Positions 28,488-36,358 of a stretch of 64,000 nucleotides of DNA are shown piece after piece (position 1 is the first letter of the stretch; the number at the start of each line of letters is the position of its first letter). The DNA lies in NCBI RefSeq assembly GCF_029457495.1, contig NZ_CP120361.1, forward strand, positions 1-64,000. Reading direction: 5' to 3'. Under the pieces are notes generated by a model. The model was not told the origin of the DNA. It worked only from the letters and a program-made list of their open reading frames with translations, and made no database searches. This stretch comes from Chelativorans sp. AA-79 (lineage in GTDB: Bacteria > Pseudomonadota > Alphaproteobacteria > Rhizobiales > Rhizobiaceae). A program made the translations under genes and the position numbers.

Positions 28488-28967
28488 ATGACCAAACTCG
28501 TGACCTGCCTGTGGTTCGACCACGGCGAAGCAAGCAAGGCAGCCGCATTCTATGCCGCCACCTTTCCGGACAGTCATGTGGATCGGGTGAATGCGTCCGC
28601 ATCCGACTATCCCGGCGGCAAGGAAGGCAATGAACTGACCGTCGAGTTCACCGTGCTCGGCCGGCCGTTCCTGGGCCTGAACGGCGGCCCGAATTTCAAG
28701 GCGAACGAATCCGTCAGCTTCATGGCGCTGACCGAAGATCAGGAAGAGACTGATCGCTACTGGAACGCCATCGTCGAAAACGGCGGCGCGGAGAGTGCCT
28801 GCGGCTGGTGCAGGGACCGCTGGGGCTTCTCCTGGCAGATCACGCCGAAGCGGCTGATGGAGCTGACGACCAATCCCGACCGCGCCAAGGCCAAGCGCGC
28901 GATGGAGGCGATGATGACGATGAAGAAAATCGACATCGCGGCGCTGGAAGCCGCAGTAGCAAGGTAA
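28488..28967 (+). CDS. VOC family protein (PhnB/3-demethylubiquinone methyltransferase-like)
   Basis: 159-residue glyoxalase-fold protein beginning [19 protein letters not shown], with family segments [20 protein letters not shown] and [14 protein letters not shown]. This subfamily is commonly named PhnB or 3-demethylubiquinone-9 3-methyltransferase, but a methyltransferase role is not supported by the fold. A GAGGAGA site lies eight bases upstream. An SRPBCC gene follows 49 bases later on the same strand, an association seen again at 58.9 kb. Confidence 0.87.
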   Translation: MTKLVTCLWFDHGEASKAAAFYAATFPDSHVDRVNASASDYPGGKEGNELTVEFTVLGRPFLGLNGGPNFKANESVSFMALTEDQEETDRYWNAIVENGGAESACGWCRDRWGFSWQITPKRLMELTTNPDRAKAKRAMEAMMTMKKIDIAALEAAVAR

Positions 28968-29016
28968 CCGGCCCGGGGCCACGACGCCTTGGCGAGATCA
29001 ATGAATGGAGATTATC

Positions 29017-29460
29017 ATGCCGAACACCGTTAAACTGCACCGGGTCTTCGCCACCAAGCCCGAAAAAGTCTATCGCGCATTTCTGGAACCTGACGCGGTT
29101 GCGAGTTGGCTCCCGCCCTTCGGCTTCACCTGTACCGTCCATGAGCTCGAGGCGAGGGAGGGGGGCAAGCATAGAATGTCCTTCCGGAACTTCACGACCG
29201 GGCAAAGCCATTCCTTCGGCGGCACCTATCTGAAACTCGTTCCCGGCGAGACGCTCGTCTACAGCGATGTCTTCGACGATCCGAACCTTCCGGGCGAGAT
29301 GAAAGTGACCGTCACGCTGAAGGCCGTTTCAGTCGGAACGGAAATGACGGTGGTTCAGGAGAACGTGCCCGATCTGATCCCCCTCGAAGCATGTTATCTC
29401 GGTTGGCAGGAGTCGCTGCGCAAGCTTGCCAAACTCGTCGAGCCGGAAATCACGCAATGA
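29017..29460 (+). CDS. SRPBCC (AHSA1-like) domain protein
   Basis: 147-residue START-like ligand-binding protein beginning MPNTVKLHRVFATKPEKVYR, with the typical AFLEPDAVASWLPPFGF segment and C-terminal GWQESLRKLAKLVEP. AHSA1-like stand-alone domains bind hydrophobic ligands; the physiological ligand is unknown. The start is chosen for GGAG six bases upstream, over a start four codons earlier. It follows the VOC gene and they are probably one operon. Confidence 0.85.
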   Translation: MPNTVKLHRVFATKPEKVYRAFLEPDAVASWLPPFGFTCTVHELEAREGGKHRMSFRNFTTGQSHSFGGTYLKLVPGETLVYSDVFDDPNLPGEMKVTVTLKAVSVGTEMTVVQENVPDLIPLEACYLGWQESLRKLAKLVEPEITQ

Positions 29461-29541
29461 ACTGACGGCGAATTCCAACTGCAACAACAGATCACCACCG
29501 CCACTATGATCGCTGATCGAACGCGTCTGGAGAAGCGGCCC

Positions 29542-29760
29542 TTAGCAGCGCTTCATCGACGCGTTCGATCCGTTTGCCCAATCAGCAGGAGCGCGCGGTT
29601 CATCTTCCAGGCAGCGGCACCGGATCGCTCCGCGGACGCGGCTTTCTCGCCGGGTCTTGATTATCCACCAGCCGGAGAGGCCTTCGGTTGTGGTCAGGGC
29701 CCGATAGGCATCTTCCGGAGACGACGATTTCATTCGGACCCTGTGCAAGATGTCCGGCAT
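29542..29760 (-). pseudogene. N-terminal fragment of an SRPBCC (AHSA1-like) gene
   Basis: The start region is intact: AAGGAG precedes MPDILHRVRMKSSSPEDAYR and the GLSGWW motif follows. The frame stops after 72 residues where family members run about 150. Near the end, the residues turn non-family-like, suggesting a frameshift before the stop. Nothing else in the 407-base region 29461-29867 looks coding. It is the third broken gene within 4.2 kb. Confidence 0.6.
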
Positions 29761-29867
29761 TTGCGATTCTCCTTCCGGTCAGCTTCCCTAGACTCCTGCC
29801 AAGTGGTCGTGAGGTAGCCTAGGACCGGGCGTCGAAATCTGGAGGTGACAAGCGTGACGGGATTGCG

Positions 29868-31088
29868 ATGGATTCGCTGATCACGGCCGCAGCGCGTGCG
29901 CTCGCCGCGGGCGATCCTCTCGGCGCACTGAATCGGGTGGCCCTGCGCGACGACGCGCCCGCGCTCGCGCTTCGGGGCATCGCGATGGCGCAGCTCGGAG
30001 ATCTCGTTCGGGCGAAGGTCCTGTTGAAAAGCGCGGCCCGCGCCTTCGGCTCCAGAGAGGCGGTGGCGCGTGCGAGGTGCATTATTGCCGAGGCCGAGGT
30101 GGCGCTCGTCTCACGCGACCTCAACTGGCCTCGGAGAGCGCTCGACGTGGCGAGGGCAACGCTCGAAGCGCATGGTGACGGCGCGAACGCCGCGCATGCG
30201 CGGAATCTGGAAATCCGACGCCTGCTCCTGATCGGCCGCCTCGAGCAGGCCGAGCGCATGCTCGGCGAACTCGATCCCACGTGGCTCCCACCCGCATCGA
30301 GGGCCCTCCACGAACTGGCGGTCGCCGGCATCGCGGTACGGCGCATCCGGACGCAGGCTGCGCGCGCAGCACTCGCTCGGGCGGAGCGGGCCGCGCACGA
30401 AGCCGGCATTCCCGCGTTGACGGCGGAGGTTGAGAGCACATCCCTCGTCTTGAATACACCCGCGGCACGCCTGATCTCGCGCGGCAGGGAACGCCTCCTC
30501 CTGCTCGAAGAGGTTGAAGCGCTTCTGGCTTCAGGAGCCCTGGTGGTGGACGCCTGCCGCAATGTCGTGCGTGACGCCGACAGGATGGTCTCGCTCGCGA
30601 CGCGCCCGGTCTTGTTCGCGCTTGCACGCGCGCTGGCCGAAACCTGGCCAGGAGATGCGCCAAGGACCACGCTCCTTACGCGGGCCTTCCGCGCCAAGCA
30701 CGCCGATGACTCGCATCGCGCGCGGCTGCGGGTCGAGATCGGAAGGCTTCGTGCCGAGCTTCGGACGCTGGCGGATGTGGTCGCAACCAGCCGCGGCTTT
30801 GCGCTGGCACCGCACCGTGCGCGCGCGGTCGTCGTGCTGGCGCCGCCTGTCGAAGAGCGGCATGCGGCGGTGCTCGCCTTCCTTGCCGACGGCGAGTCGT
30901 GGTCGAGTTCAGCCCTCGCGATTGCGCTCGGGACGAGCCCCCGTACCGTGCAGCGGGCGCTCGAGCAGCTTGCGGCGGCAGGCAAGGTGCAGTCTCTCGG
31001 TCGGGGACGGGCGCGACGCTGGATGACTCCGCCGGTACCGGGATTCCCGACGGTTTTGTTACTCCCCGGCCCGTTGCCGGGTGATTAA
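29868..31088 (+). CDS. Winged-helix protein with helical-repeat N-terminus, function unknown
   Basis: 406 residues. The first 330 are Ala- and Arg-rich helices, with repeat-like segments such as ARALAAGDPLGALNRVALRD and ALALRGIAMAQLGDLVRAKV that resemble tetratricopeptide-type repeats. A winged helix follows at about 340-390: SSALAIALGTSPRTVQRALE then AAGKVQSLGRGRARRW. The ending PGFPTVLLLPGPLP looks conserved in shape but I cannot name the family. A transcriptional regulator is the simplest inference. No strong ribosome-binding site precedes the ATG. The next gene starts 54 bases later on the same strand. Confidence 0.75.
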   Translation: MDSLITAAARALAAGDPLGALNRVALRDDAPALALRGIAMAQLGDLVRAKVLLKSAARAFGSREAVARARCIIAEAEVALVSRDLNWPRRALDVARATLEAHGDGANAAHARNLEIRRLLLIGRLEQAERMLGELDPTWLPPASRALHELAVAGIAVRRIRTQAARAALARAERAAHEAGIPALTAEVESTSLVLNTPAARLISRGRERLLLLEEVEALLASGALVVDACRNVVRDADRMVSLATRPVLFALARALAETWPGDAPRTTLLTRAFRAKHADDSHRARLRVEIGRLRAELRTLADVVATSRGFALAPHRARAVVVLAPPVEERHAAVLAFLADGESWSSSALAIALGTSPRTVQRALEQLAAAGKVQSLGRGRARRWMTPPVPGFPTVLLLPGPLPGD

Positions 31089-31142
31089 TATCTTTTCACG
31101 ATAGTCTGACCTGAAAGGCTTGGAGAGCTCCAGGATGAAACC

Positions 31143-31772
31143 ATGAAACGATCTTCTGCCGAGATCCTTCGCGAATACGGACCCTTTCCGGGTGTCGACA
31201 ACGTGCACGGTGTCACCTTCGACGGTCAGCACGTGTGGTTTGCGTCCGGAGACAAGCTGAACGCCGTGGATCCGGCGAGCGGGAAGATGGCGGGCTCGAT
31301 CGATGCCGCCGCGCATGCGGGAACGGCCTTTGACGGGCAGCACCTGTTCCAGATCGCAGAGAATCGCATCCAGAAAATCGACCCGAAGACCGGCCGCGTG
31401 CTCGCCACGATCCCCGCACCGGGCGGCGGCGGCGACTCGGGCCTGGCTTGGGCCGAAGGGTCTCTCTGGGTGGGACAGTATCGGGAGCGGAAAATCCACA
31501 AGGTCGACCCCGAGACCGGAGCGATTCTTCGCACCATCGAATCCAACCGCTTCGTCACGGGGGTCACCTGGATGGATGACGAGCTCTGGCACGCCACCTG
31601 GGAACGTGACGAGAGCGAATTGCGGCGAATCGATCCCGAGACGGGAGACGTCCTGGAGAGACTCGAAATGCCCTCGGGAGCCGGCGTATCGGGACTCGAA
31701 TCCGATGGCCGCGACCGATTCTACTGCGGGGGCGGAAACAGCGGGAAAGTGCGGGTCGTCCGCCGGCCCTGA
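31143..31772 (+). CDS. Small beta-propeller protein (YncE / glutamine cyclotransferase-like)
   Basis: 209 residues made of repeated blades, each with a pattern like GVTFDGQHVWFASGDKLNAV or VDPETGAILRTIESNRFVTG; at least four repeats of the D-P-x-T/S-G turn are visible. Proteins of this type include virginiamycin B lyase, YncE and glutaminyl cyclotransferase-like propellers, but no catalytic residues can be assigned. There is no signal peptide, so a cytoplasmic location is likely. Its close spacing to the winged-helix gene suggests the two work together. Confidence 0.78.
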   Translation: MKRSSAEILREYGPFPGVDNVHGVTFDGQHVWFASGDKLNAVDPASGKMAGSIDAAAHAGTAFDGQHLFQIAENRIQKIDPKTGRVLATIPAPGGGGDSGLAWAEGSLWVGQYRERKIHKVDPETGAILRTIESNRFVTGVTWMDDELWHATWERDESELRRIDPETGDVLERLEMPSGAGVSGLESDGRDRFYCGGGNSGKVRVVRRP

Positions 31773-32331
31773 GTTGCCTGTGGCGCTTCGGGGCATGTGC
31801 GGCCATACCTCTCCGCCCGGCAGTCCCTTCCCGGTCCGTAGCGGAAACACCACGTCCTGCGCTGATCTGCCCCGAGCCAAGGTCCGGGAACAGGCTCAGT
31901 TCGGCGGAAATTCATGGAGCCGGTTATCGTCATCTGCCTGCCTGAGAAGGGTTCGCGCCAGCTTTTGCGCCCCTGCACCGCTCGGATGGCCGCTATGTCG
32001 CACGCTGTCCACGCTGCGCGGCAGCCGAGCAGGATGCCCCCGAGCCCGGCGGTTTGACAGCCGCTCCCTATCAGCGCATAAGGCCCGGAGCAGGCTGCCG
32101 CGGGATCTGGAATCGTTGCTTGGCGCCTGGGAAAGTCGCTTCGACAGGGCGGGAACAAACGCTTCACGCGCTCCCGACCCGGGCCGTTAACCCTTGCGTG
32201 AAACGGTCGCACCAAACACTCCGAAGTGACTTGGTTTGGAGAATGTGCCACATTTTGTACCCAATTTGTCCTGCATCTGCCGCCTCTGAGCAGCAGAAGG
32301 GACGCCGCCCATGATGAGGGAGCCACTAGAC
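31773..32331. other. Long non-coding stretch upstream of chvI
   Basis: About 560 bases with no frame that looks like a gene on either strand; frames that are open have a shadow-like composition. The last 150 bases are comparatively AT-rich (for example CACATTTTGTACCCAATTTG near 32250-32270) and should hold the chvI promoter. In several rhizobia pckA lies next to chvI; it is absent here. Confidence 0.5.
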
Positions 32332-33033
32332 ATGGCAACAATCGCGCTCGTTGATGACGACCGGAACATCCTTACGTCCGTCTCAATCGCGCTGGAATCG
32401 GAAGGCTATCGCGTTGAAACCTATACGGATGGGGCGTCAGCTCTGGAGGGGTTGAGCGCCCGTCCGCCCACGCTTGCAATCCTCGACATCAAGATGCCGC
32501 GCATGGACGGCATGGAGCTTCTGCGCCGGCTGCGCCAGAAGAGCGACCTTCCGGTGATCTTCCTTACTTCCAAGGACGACGAGATCGATGAACTCTTCGG
32601 CCTCAAGATGGGCGCCGACGACTTCGTCCGGAAGCCTTTCTCGCAGCGGCTGCTGGTCGAGCGCGTGCGCGCCGTCCTTCGCCGGGCGAGCGCCCGCGAG
32701 AATACCACCAAGGCGCCTGACAAGCAGTCGCGCTCCCTCGAGCGCGGCCATCTGGTCATGGACCAGGAGCGGCATACTTGTACGTGGAAGGAGGAGCCCG
32801 TCACGCTTACGGTCACCGAATTCCTGATCCTTCACGCGCTGGCGCAGCGCCCGGGCGTGGTGAAGAGCCGCGATGCGCTGATGGATTCAGCCTATGATGA
32901 ACAGGTCTATGTGGACGACCGAACGATCGATAGCCACATCAAGCGGCTGCGGAAGAAATTCAAGTCCGTGGATGGCGAGTTCGATATGATCGAAACGCTT
33001 TACGGCGTCGGTTACAGGTTTCGCGAGGTATAG
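32332..33033 (+). CDS. chvI: Two-component response regulator ChvI (OmpR family)
   Basis: Response regulator controlling envelope, acid-stress and host-interaction genes in Rhizobiales. The receiver domain has phospho-acceptor Asp52 ([10 protein letters not shown]) and the [13 protein letters not shown] switch-lysine region. The C-terminal OmpR winged helix has [16 protein letters not shown]. The start [20 protein letters not shown] fits known ChvI N-termini; an in-frame ATG seven codons upstream is also possible. Length is 233 residues. The sensor kinase follows 12 bases later. Confidence 0.95.
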   Translation: MATIALVDDDRNILTSVSIALESEGYRVETYTDGASALEGLSARPPTLAILDIKMPRMDGMELLRRLRQKSDLPVIFLTSKDDEIDELFGLKMGADDFVRKPFSQRLLVERVRAVLRRASARENTTKAPDKQSRSLERGHLVMDQERHTCTWKEEPVTLTVTEFLILHALAQRPGVVKSRDALMDSAYDEQVYVDDRTIDSHIKRLRKKFKSVDGEFDMIETLYGVGYRFREV

Positions 33034-33045
33034 CAGCGTTCGTGG

Positions 33046-34815
33046 ATGGCCATCGAGGCACAAGATAAACGCACATCGGCGGGGCAGGCGAAGGCGGGGC
33101 GTTCCACGCCCTGGCTGCTTGGCCGGCTTGCGGTGCCCCTCCGCCGGGTGCTGGGGCACTATATGTTCTCCAGCCTGACCCGGCGGATCCTTATTCTCAA
33201 CTTCACGGCCATCGGCGTTCTCGTCGTCGGTGTCCTTTATATCAACCAGTTCCGCGACGCGCTGGTTGAAGCACAGATCGAAAGCCTCAGGACCCAGGGC
33301 CGCATCATCGCCGGCGCCATCGCGGCCTCCGCCACGGTGGAGACGGATGCGATCCTGATCGATCCGGAAAAGCTCCTGGAAATGCAGGCCGGGGAGCAGC
33401 TGCCGCCCGGATCCGATCAGCTCGAGAGCCTGGAATTTCCGATCAATCCGGAAAAGGTCGCGCATCTGCTGCGGCGCCTGATCAATCCGGACAGGACGCG
33501 CGCACGCATCTACGACCGCGACGCCAACCTCGTGCTCGATTCGCGCCAGCTCTATTCGATCCTCCGCTATCAGCTGCCCGGCGTGGATGGTGAGGAGAAA
33601 AGCTTTTTCGAAAAGCTGACGGAACGGATCGGCGCGATGTTCCAGGCCAACGACCTGCCCATCGACCGCGAACAGCCGGGTGGCAGCGGCGTGGCCTATG
33701 AAGAGGTGATGTCCGCACTCAAGGGCGGCGAGCCGGAAGCCGTGCGGCGGCGCAGCCCGGAAGGGGAATACATCATCTCCGTCGCCGTTCCCATTCAGCG
33801 CTACCGAGCCGTCGTCGGCGTGCTCCAACTTTCCACGCAAGGCGACATCGACCGCATCATCGCCGAGGAACGCCGAGCGGTTCTGCGCGTTTTCGCCGTC
33901 GCCGCGGTGGTCACCGCGATCCTGTCCCTGCTGCTTGCATCCACCATCGCCAATCCTCTTCGCAGGCTCTCGGCGGCCGCGATACGCGTGCGCCGAGGAG
34001 CCGGCACCCGCGAGCAGATTCCCGACTTCTCGCACCGCCAGGATGAGATCGGAAACCTCTCGATCGCGCTGAGGGATATGACCAAGGCGCTCTACGCGCG
34101 TATCGATGCGATCGAGAGCTTCGCGGCGGATGTGGCGCACGAGCTGAAAAACCCGCTCACCTCTCTCGGAAGCGCGGTGGAAACCCTGCCTCTCGCCAAG
34201 GATCAGCGCTCGCGCGACAGGCTGATGGAGATCATCCAGCACGATGTCCGCCGGCTCGACCGGCTAATCACGGACATCTCCGATGCTTCCCGGCTCGATG
34301 CGGAATTCGCGCGCGAGGATTCCGAACCCATCGACCTGCAGAGATTTCTTCGCGATCTCGTTGCCGGCGCACGCGACATGGGCGGCAAGAAGAAACAGGT
34401 CGACATCGAGTTCAAGACCGAGGGGAAGACCGGGCAGAATTTCATCGTCGAGGGTCATGATCTGCGGCTCGGCCAGGTGGTGACCAATCTCATAGAGAAT
34501 GCGCGTTCATTCGTGCCGGAAGAGGGCGGGCGGATCACGCTCACCTTGTCGCGCAGCCAGCACCGTATCATCCTGACCGTCGACGATAACGGACCCGGCA
34601 TCCGCGCCGACAATATCGAGCGCATCTTCGAGCGCTTCTATACCGACCGTCCCGTCGGTGAGGCATTCGGCCAGAACTCCGGTCTCGGCCTTTCCATCAG
34701 CCGCCAGATCATCGAGGCACATGGCGGCACGCTGACGGCGGAAAACGTCCCCGGCTCCAAGCCCGGGGAGGTGCGCGGCGCGCGGTTCGTGATCTCCCTC
34801 CCGGCGGAAGGGTGA
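33046..34815 (+). CDS. chvG: Sensor histidine kinase ChvG (ExoS)
   Basis: Membrane sensor for ChvI, 589 residues. A cytoplasmic N-terminus precedes a first membrane span near 48-66, a periplasmic sensor of about 215 residues, a second span near 285-305, HAMP, and the kinase core with His365 (DVAHELKNPLTSL). The ATP-binding boxes NLIENARSF, DNGPGI and GLGLSISRQI are present. In rhizobia the periplasmic repressor ExoR holds this kinase in check; ExoR is not in this window. Its stop overlaps the hprK start. Confidence 0.95.
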   Translation: MAIEAQDKRTSAGQAKAGRSTPWLLGRLAVPLRRVLGHYMFSSLTRRILILNFTAIGVLVVGVLYINQFRDALVEAQIESLRTQGRIIAGAIAASATVETDAILIDPEKLLEMQAGEQLPPGSDQLESLEFPINPEKVAHLLRRLINPDRTRARIYDRDANLVLDSRQLYSILRYQLPGVDGEEKSFFEKLTERIGAMFQANDLPIDREQPGGSGVAYEEVMSALKGGEPEAVRRRSPEGEYIISVAVPIQRYRAVVGVLQLSTQGDIDRIIAEERRAVLRVFAVAAVVTAILSLLLASTIANPLRRLSAAAIRVRRGAGTREQIPDFSHRQDEIGNLSIALRDMTKALYARIDAIESFAADVAHELKNPLTSLGSAVETLPLAKDQRSRDRLMEIIQHDVRRLDRLITDISDASRLDAEFAREDSEPIDLQRFLRDLVAGARDMGGKKKQVDIEFKTEGKTGQNFIVEGHDLRLGQVVTNLIENARSFVPEEGGRITLTLSRSQHRIILTVDDNGPGIRADNIERIFERFYTDRPVGEAFGQNSGLGLSISRQIIEAHGGTLTAENVPGSKPGEVRGARFVISLPAEG

Positions 34816-35261
34816 TCGTGACGTCGAACCACCACGGCAACCTCCTGCTCGCGGACGATCGCGGCCTCTTCATCATAGGGCCGTCGGGGGCGGGCAAGAC
34901 CGCCCTCGCCCTGGCGCTTCTCCAGCATTGCGCCGCGAACGGCCGCCTCGCGCGGATCGTCTCGGACGATCAGGTTTTTCTTGCCGCTGCGGGAGGGCGG
35001 TTGATCGGGCGGGCGGCGCCCGCGATCGAGGGGCTCGCCGAGGCGCGGGGTTTTGGGCCGGCCCCCATTGCGCATGAACGGTCGGCGGTGATCGATCTCG
35101 TCATCCGGCTGGTCTGCCGGGACGAGGCGCCGCGCTACCAGGAGGGCGAAGCGGTGTTCCTGGAGGGGATAGAGCTTCCACGCCTCGATCTGGCGGCCTG
35201 CGGAACCGAGGCCGCTGTCCTGGCGATCGCGGCGCGGCTGCAACTCCCGCCGTTCGGCTGA
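34812..35261 (+). CDS. hprK: HPr kinase/phosphorylase, short alphaproteobacterial form
   Basis: 149 residues covering only the catalytic domain; the N-terminal domain of Gram-positive HprK is absent, as is usual in alphaproteobacteria. Walker A GPSGAGKT is at residues 23-30, followed by IVSDDQVFL at 49-57. It is expected to phosphorylate the conserved Ser of HPr, encoded 650 bases downstream. The GTG start overlaps the chvG stop (GTGA), coupling it to the two-component system. Confidence 0.93.
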   Translation: MIVTSNHHGNLLLADDRGLFIIGPSGAGKTALALALLQHCAANGRLARIVSDDQVFLAAAGGRLIGRAAPAIEGLAEARGFGPAPIAHERSAVIDLVIRLVCRDEAPRYQEGEAVFLEGIELPRLDLAACGTEAAVLAIAARLQLPPFG

Positions 35262-35309
35262 TCCCTGTCGCGAACTCGTCAAAATCGCTGGGAACGCCGC
35301 AGTTTTGGG

Positions 35310-35336
35310 CTTGTCAACGTCTTTGACGTTGACAAG
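35310..35336. promoter_or_regulatory. Perfect 12-base inverted repeat upstream of the EIIA gene
   Basis: CTTGTCAACGTC, a TTT spacer and GACGTTGACAAG form a perfect dyad 49 bases after hprK and 177 bases before the EIIA gene. It overlaps a TTGACA hexamer. It has no T tract, so a protein-binding operator fits better than a terminator. No binding protein can be named. Confidence 0.5.
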
Positions 35337-35513
35337 ATAGTGTTCTTGTCGTGTGTGGGGCAGTCGTCGTGACCGGGAACGGAATGGCAGGGCGTTCGGA
35401 CTGCGTAGGCCATTGATACGGAGTAGCGGTGTGACAGCCTCGAGGCAGGAAAAAGGGGCGCGTACCCTTTGCAGGGCGGCGGTTGCGATGGGCGACCGAG
35501 AGGCAATCGCTCG

Positions 35514-35915
35514 ATGATTGGAGTTGTCCTTGTCACCCACGGCCGGCTGGCCGAGGAGTTCCGTCACGCGCTTGAGCATGTGGTGGGACTTCAGAGCAAT
35601 CTCGAAACCGTATCCATCGGCGCGGACGACAACATGGAGCAGCGCCGCCACGACATCCTCGAAGCCGTGGCGCGGGCGAATACGGGCGCGGGCGTGATCA
35701 TTCTCACGGACATGTTCGGCGGAACGCCTTCCAACCTGGCGATATCGGTGATGGAGGCTGGCCGCGTGGAGGTGATCGCCGGCATGAACCTGCCGATGCT
35801 CATAAAACTGTCCAGCGTACGTACCGACGACGATATGAAGAGGGCTCTGGAAGAGGCGCAGACTGCCGGCCGCAAATACATCAACGTGGCAAGCCAGGTG
35901 CTCGACGGCAAATGA
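35514..35915 (+). CDS. PTS system EIIA component, mannose-type (ManX-like)
   Basis: 133-residue EIIA of the mannose/fructose-specific superfamily. The phospho-acceptor is His9 in MIGVVLVTHGRLAEE, and the FGGTPSNLAIS loop is present. With HPr and HprK it forms the partial, regulatory PTS of alphaproteobacteria, which lacks a sugar permease and uses EI-Ntr (not in this window). The start is chosen at the family-conserved N-terminus; the frame is open 15 codons upstream. Its stop overlaps the HPr start. Confidence 0.93.
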   Translation: MIGVVLVTHGRLAEEFRHALEHVVGLQSNLETVSIGADDNMEQRRHDILEAVARANTGAGVIILTDMFGGTPSNLAISVMEAGRVEVIAGMNLPMLIKLSSVRTDDDMKRALEEAQTAGRKYINVASQVLDGK

Positions 35916-36211
35916 CTGGAGGGTTCGCCAAAACCGCCGAGGTCGTGACGCGTGATTTCCCCATCGTCAACCAGCGCGGCCTGCACGCGCGCGCATCGGC
36001 GAAGTTCGTCCAGCTGGTCGGCAGCTATGATGCGAAGGTGACGGTGGAGAAGGACGGGATCGCCGTGGGCGGTACGTCCATCATGGGGCTCATGATGCTG
36101 GCTGCGAGCCCGGGCTGCAGCATCCGCGTGACCGCACGCGGACCCGAGGCCGCCGAACTTCTGGATGCATTGGGCGACTTGATCGCCAAACGGTTCGGCG
36201 AGGACGTCTAG
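35912..36211 (+). CDS. Phosphocarrier protein HPr
   Basis: 99 residues. The catalytic His is His25 in NQRGLHARASAKF, and the regulatory Ser is Ser56 in VGGTSIMGLMM, the expected HprK target. It relays phosphate from EI to EIIA. The N-terminus is about ten residues longer than E. coli HPr. The ATG overlaps the EIIA stop (ATGA). Confidence 0.94.
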   Translation: MTGGFAKTAEVVTRDFPIVNQRGLHARASAKFVQLVGSYDAKVTVEKDGIAVGGTSIMGLMMLAASPGCSIRVTARGPEAAELLDALGDLIAKRFGEDV

Positions 36212-36250
36212 GCGGCGCGCCCGGCCCCTTCGAGCAAAGCATATGCACGG

Positions 36251-36266
36251 ATAAAGATTTCTTTAT
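36251..36266. promoter_or_regulatory. Inverted repeat upstream of ahcY, possible SahR-type operator
   Basis: ATAAAGA-TT-TCTTTAT is a perfect 7+2+7 dyad 92 bases before ahcY. Its AT-rich sequence stands out, and the form agrees with what I recall of operators of SahR, the S-adenosylhomocysteine-responsive regulator of methionine-cycle genes in proteobacteria. No SahR gene lies in the window. Confidence 0.5.
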
Positions 36267-36358
36267 ATCGTTGTCGCCGGCCGCGCGATCTGCTAGGCAG
36301 GCGGAAATCCGTTTCGCCCCCGAGGCGCCTGTTTTGAATCCGAACTGGAGCTTAGCCG

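Noticed and set aside
31721-32341. 206-residue minus-strand open frame opposite the propeller gene and chvI upstream region
   Set aside because: Composition looks like a shadow frame, rich in Arg, Pro and Cys, with no family-like segment.
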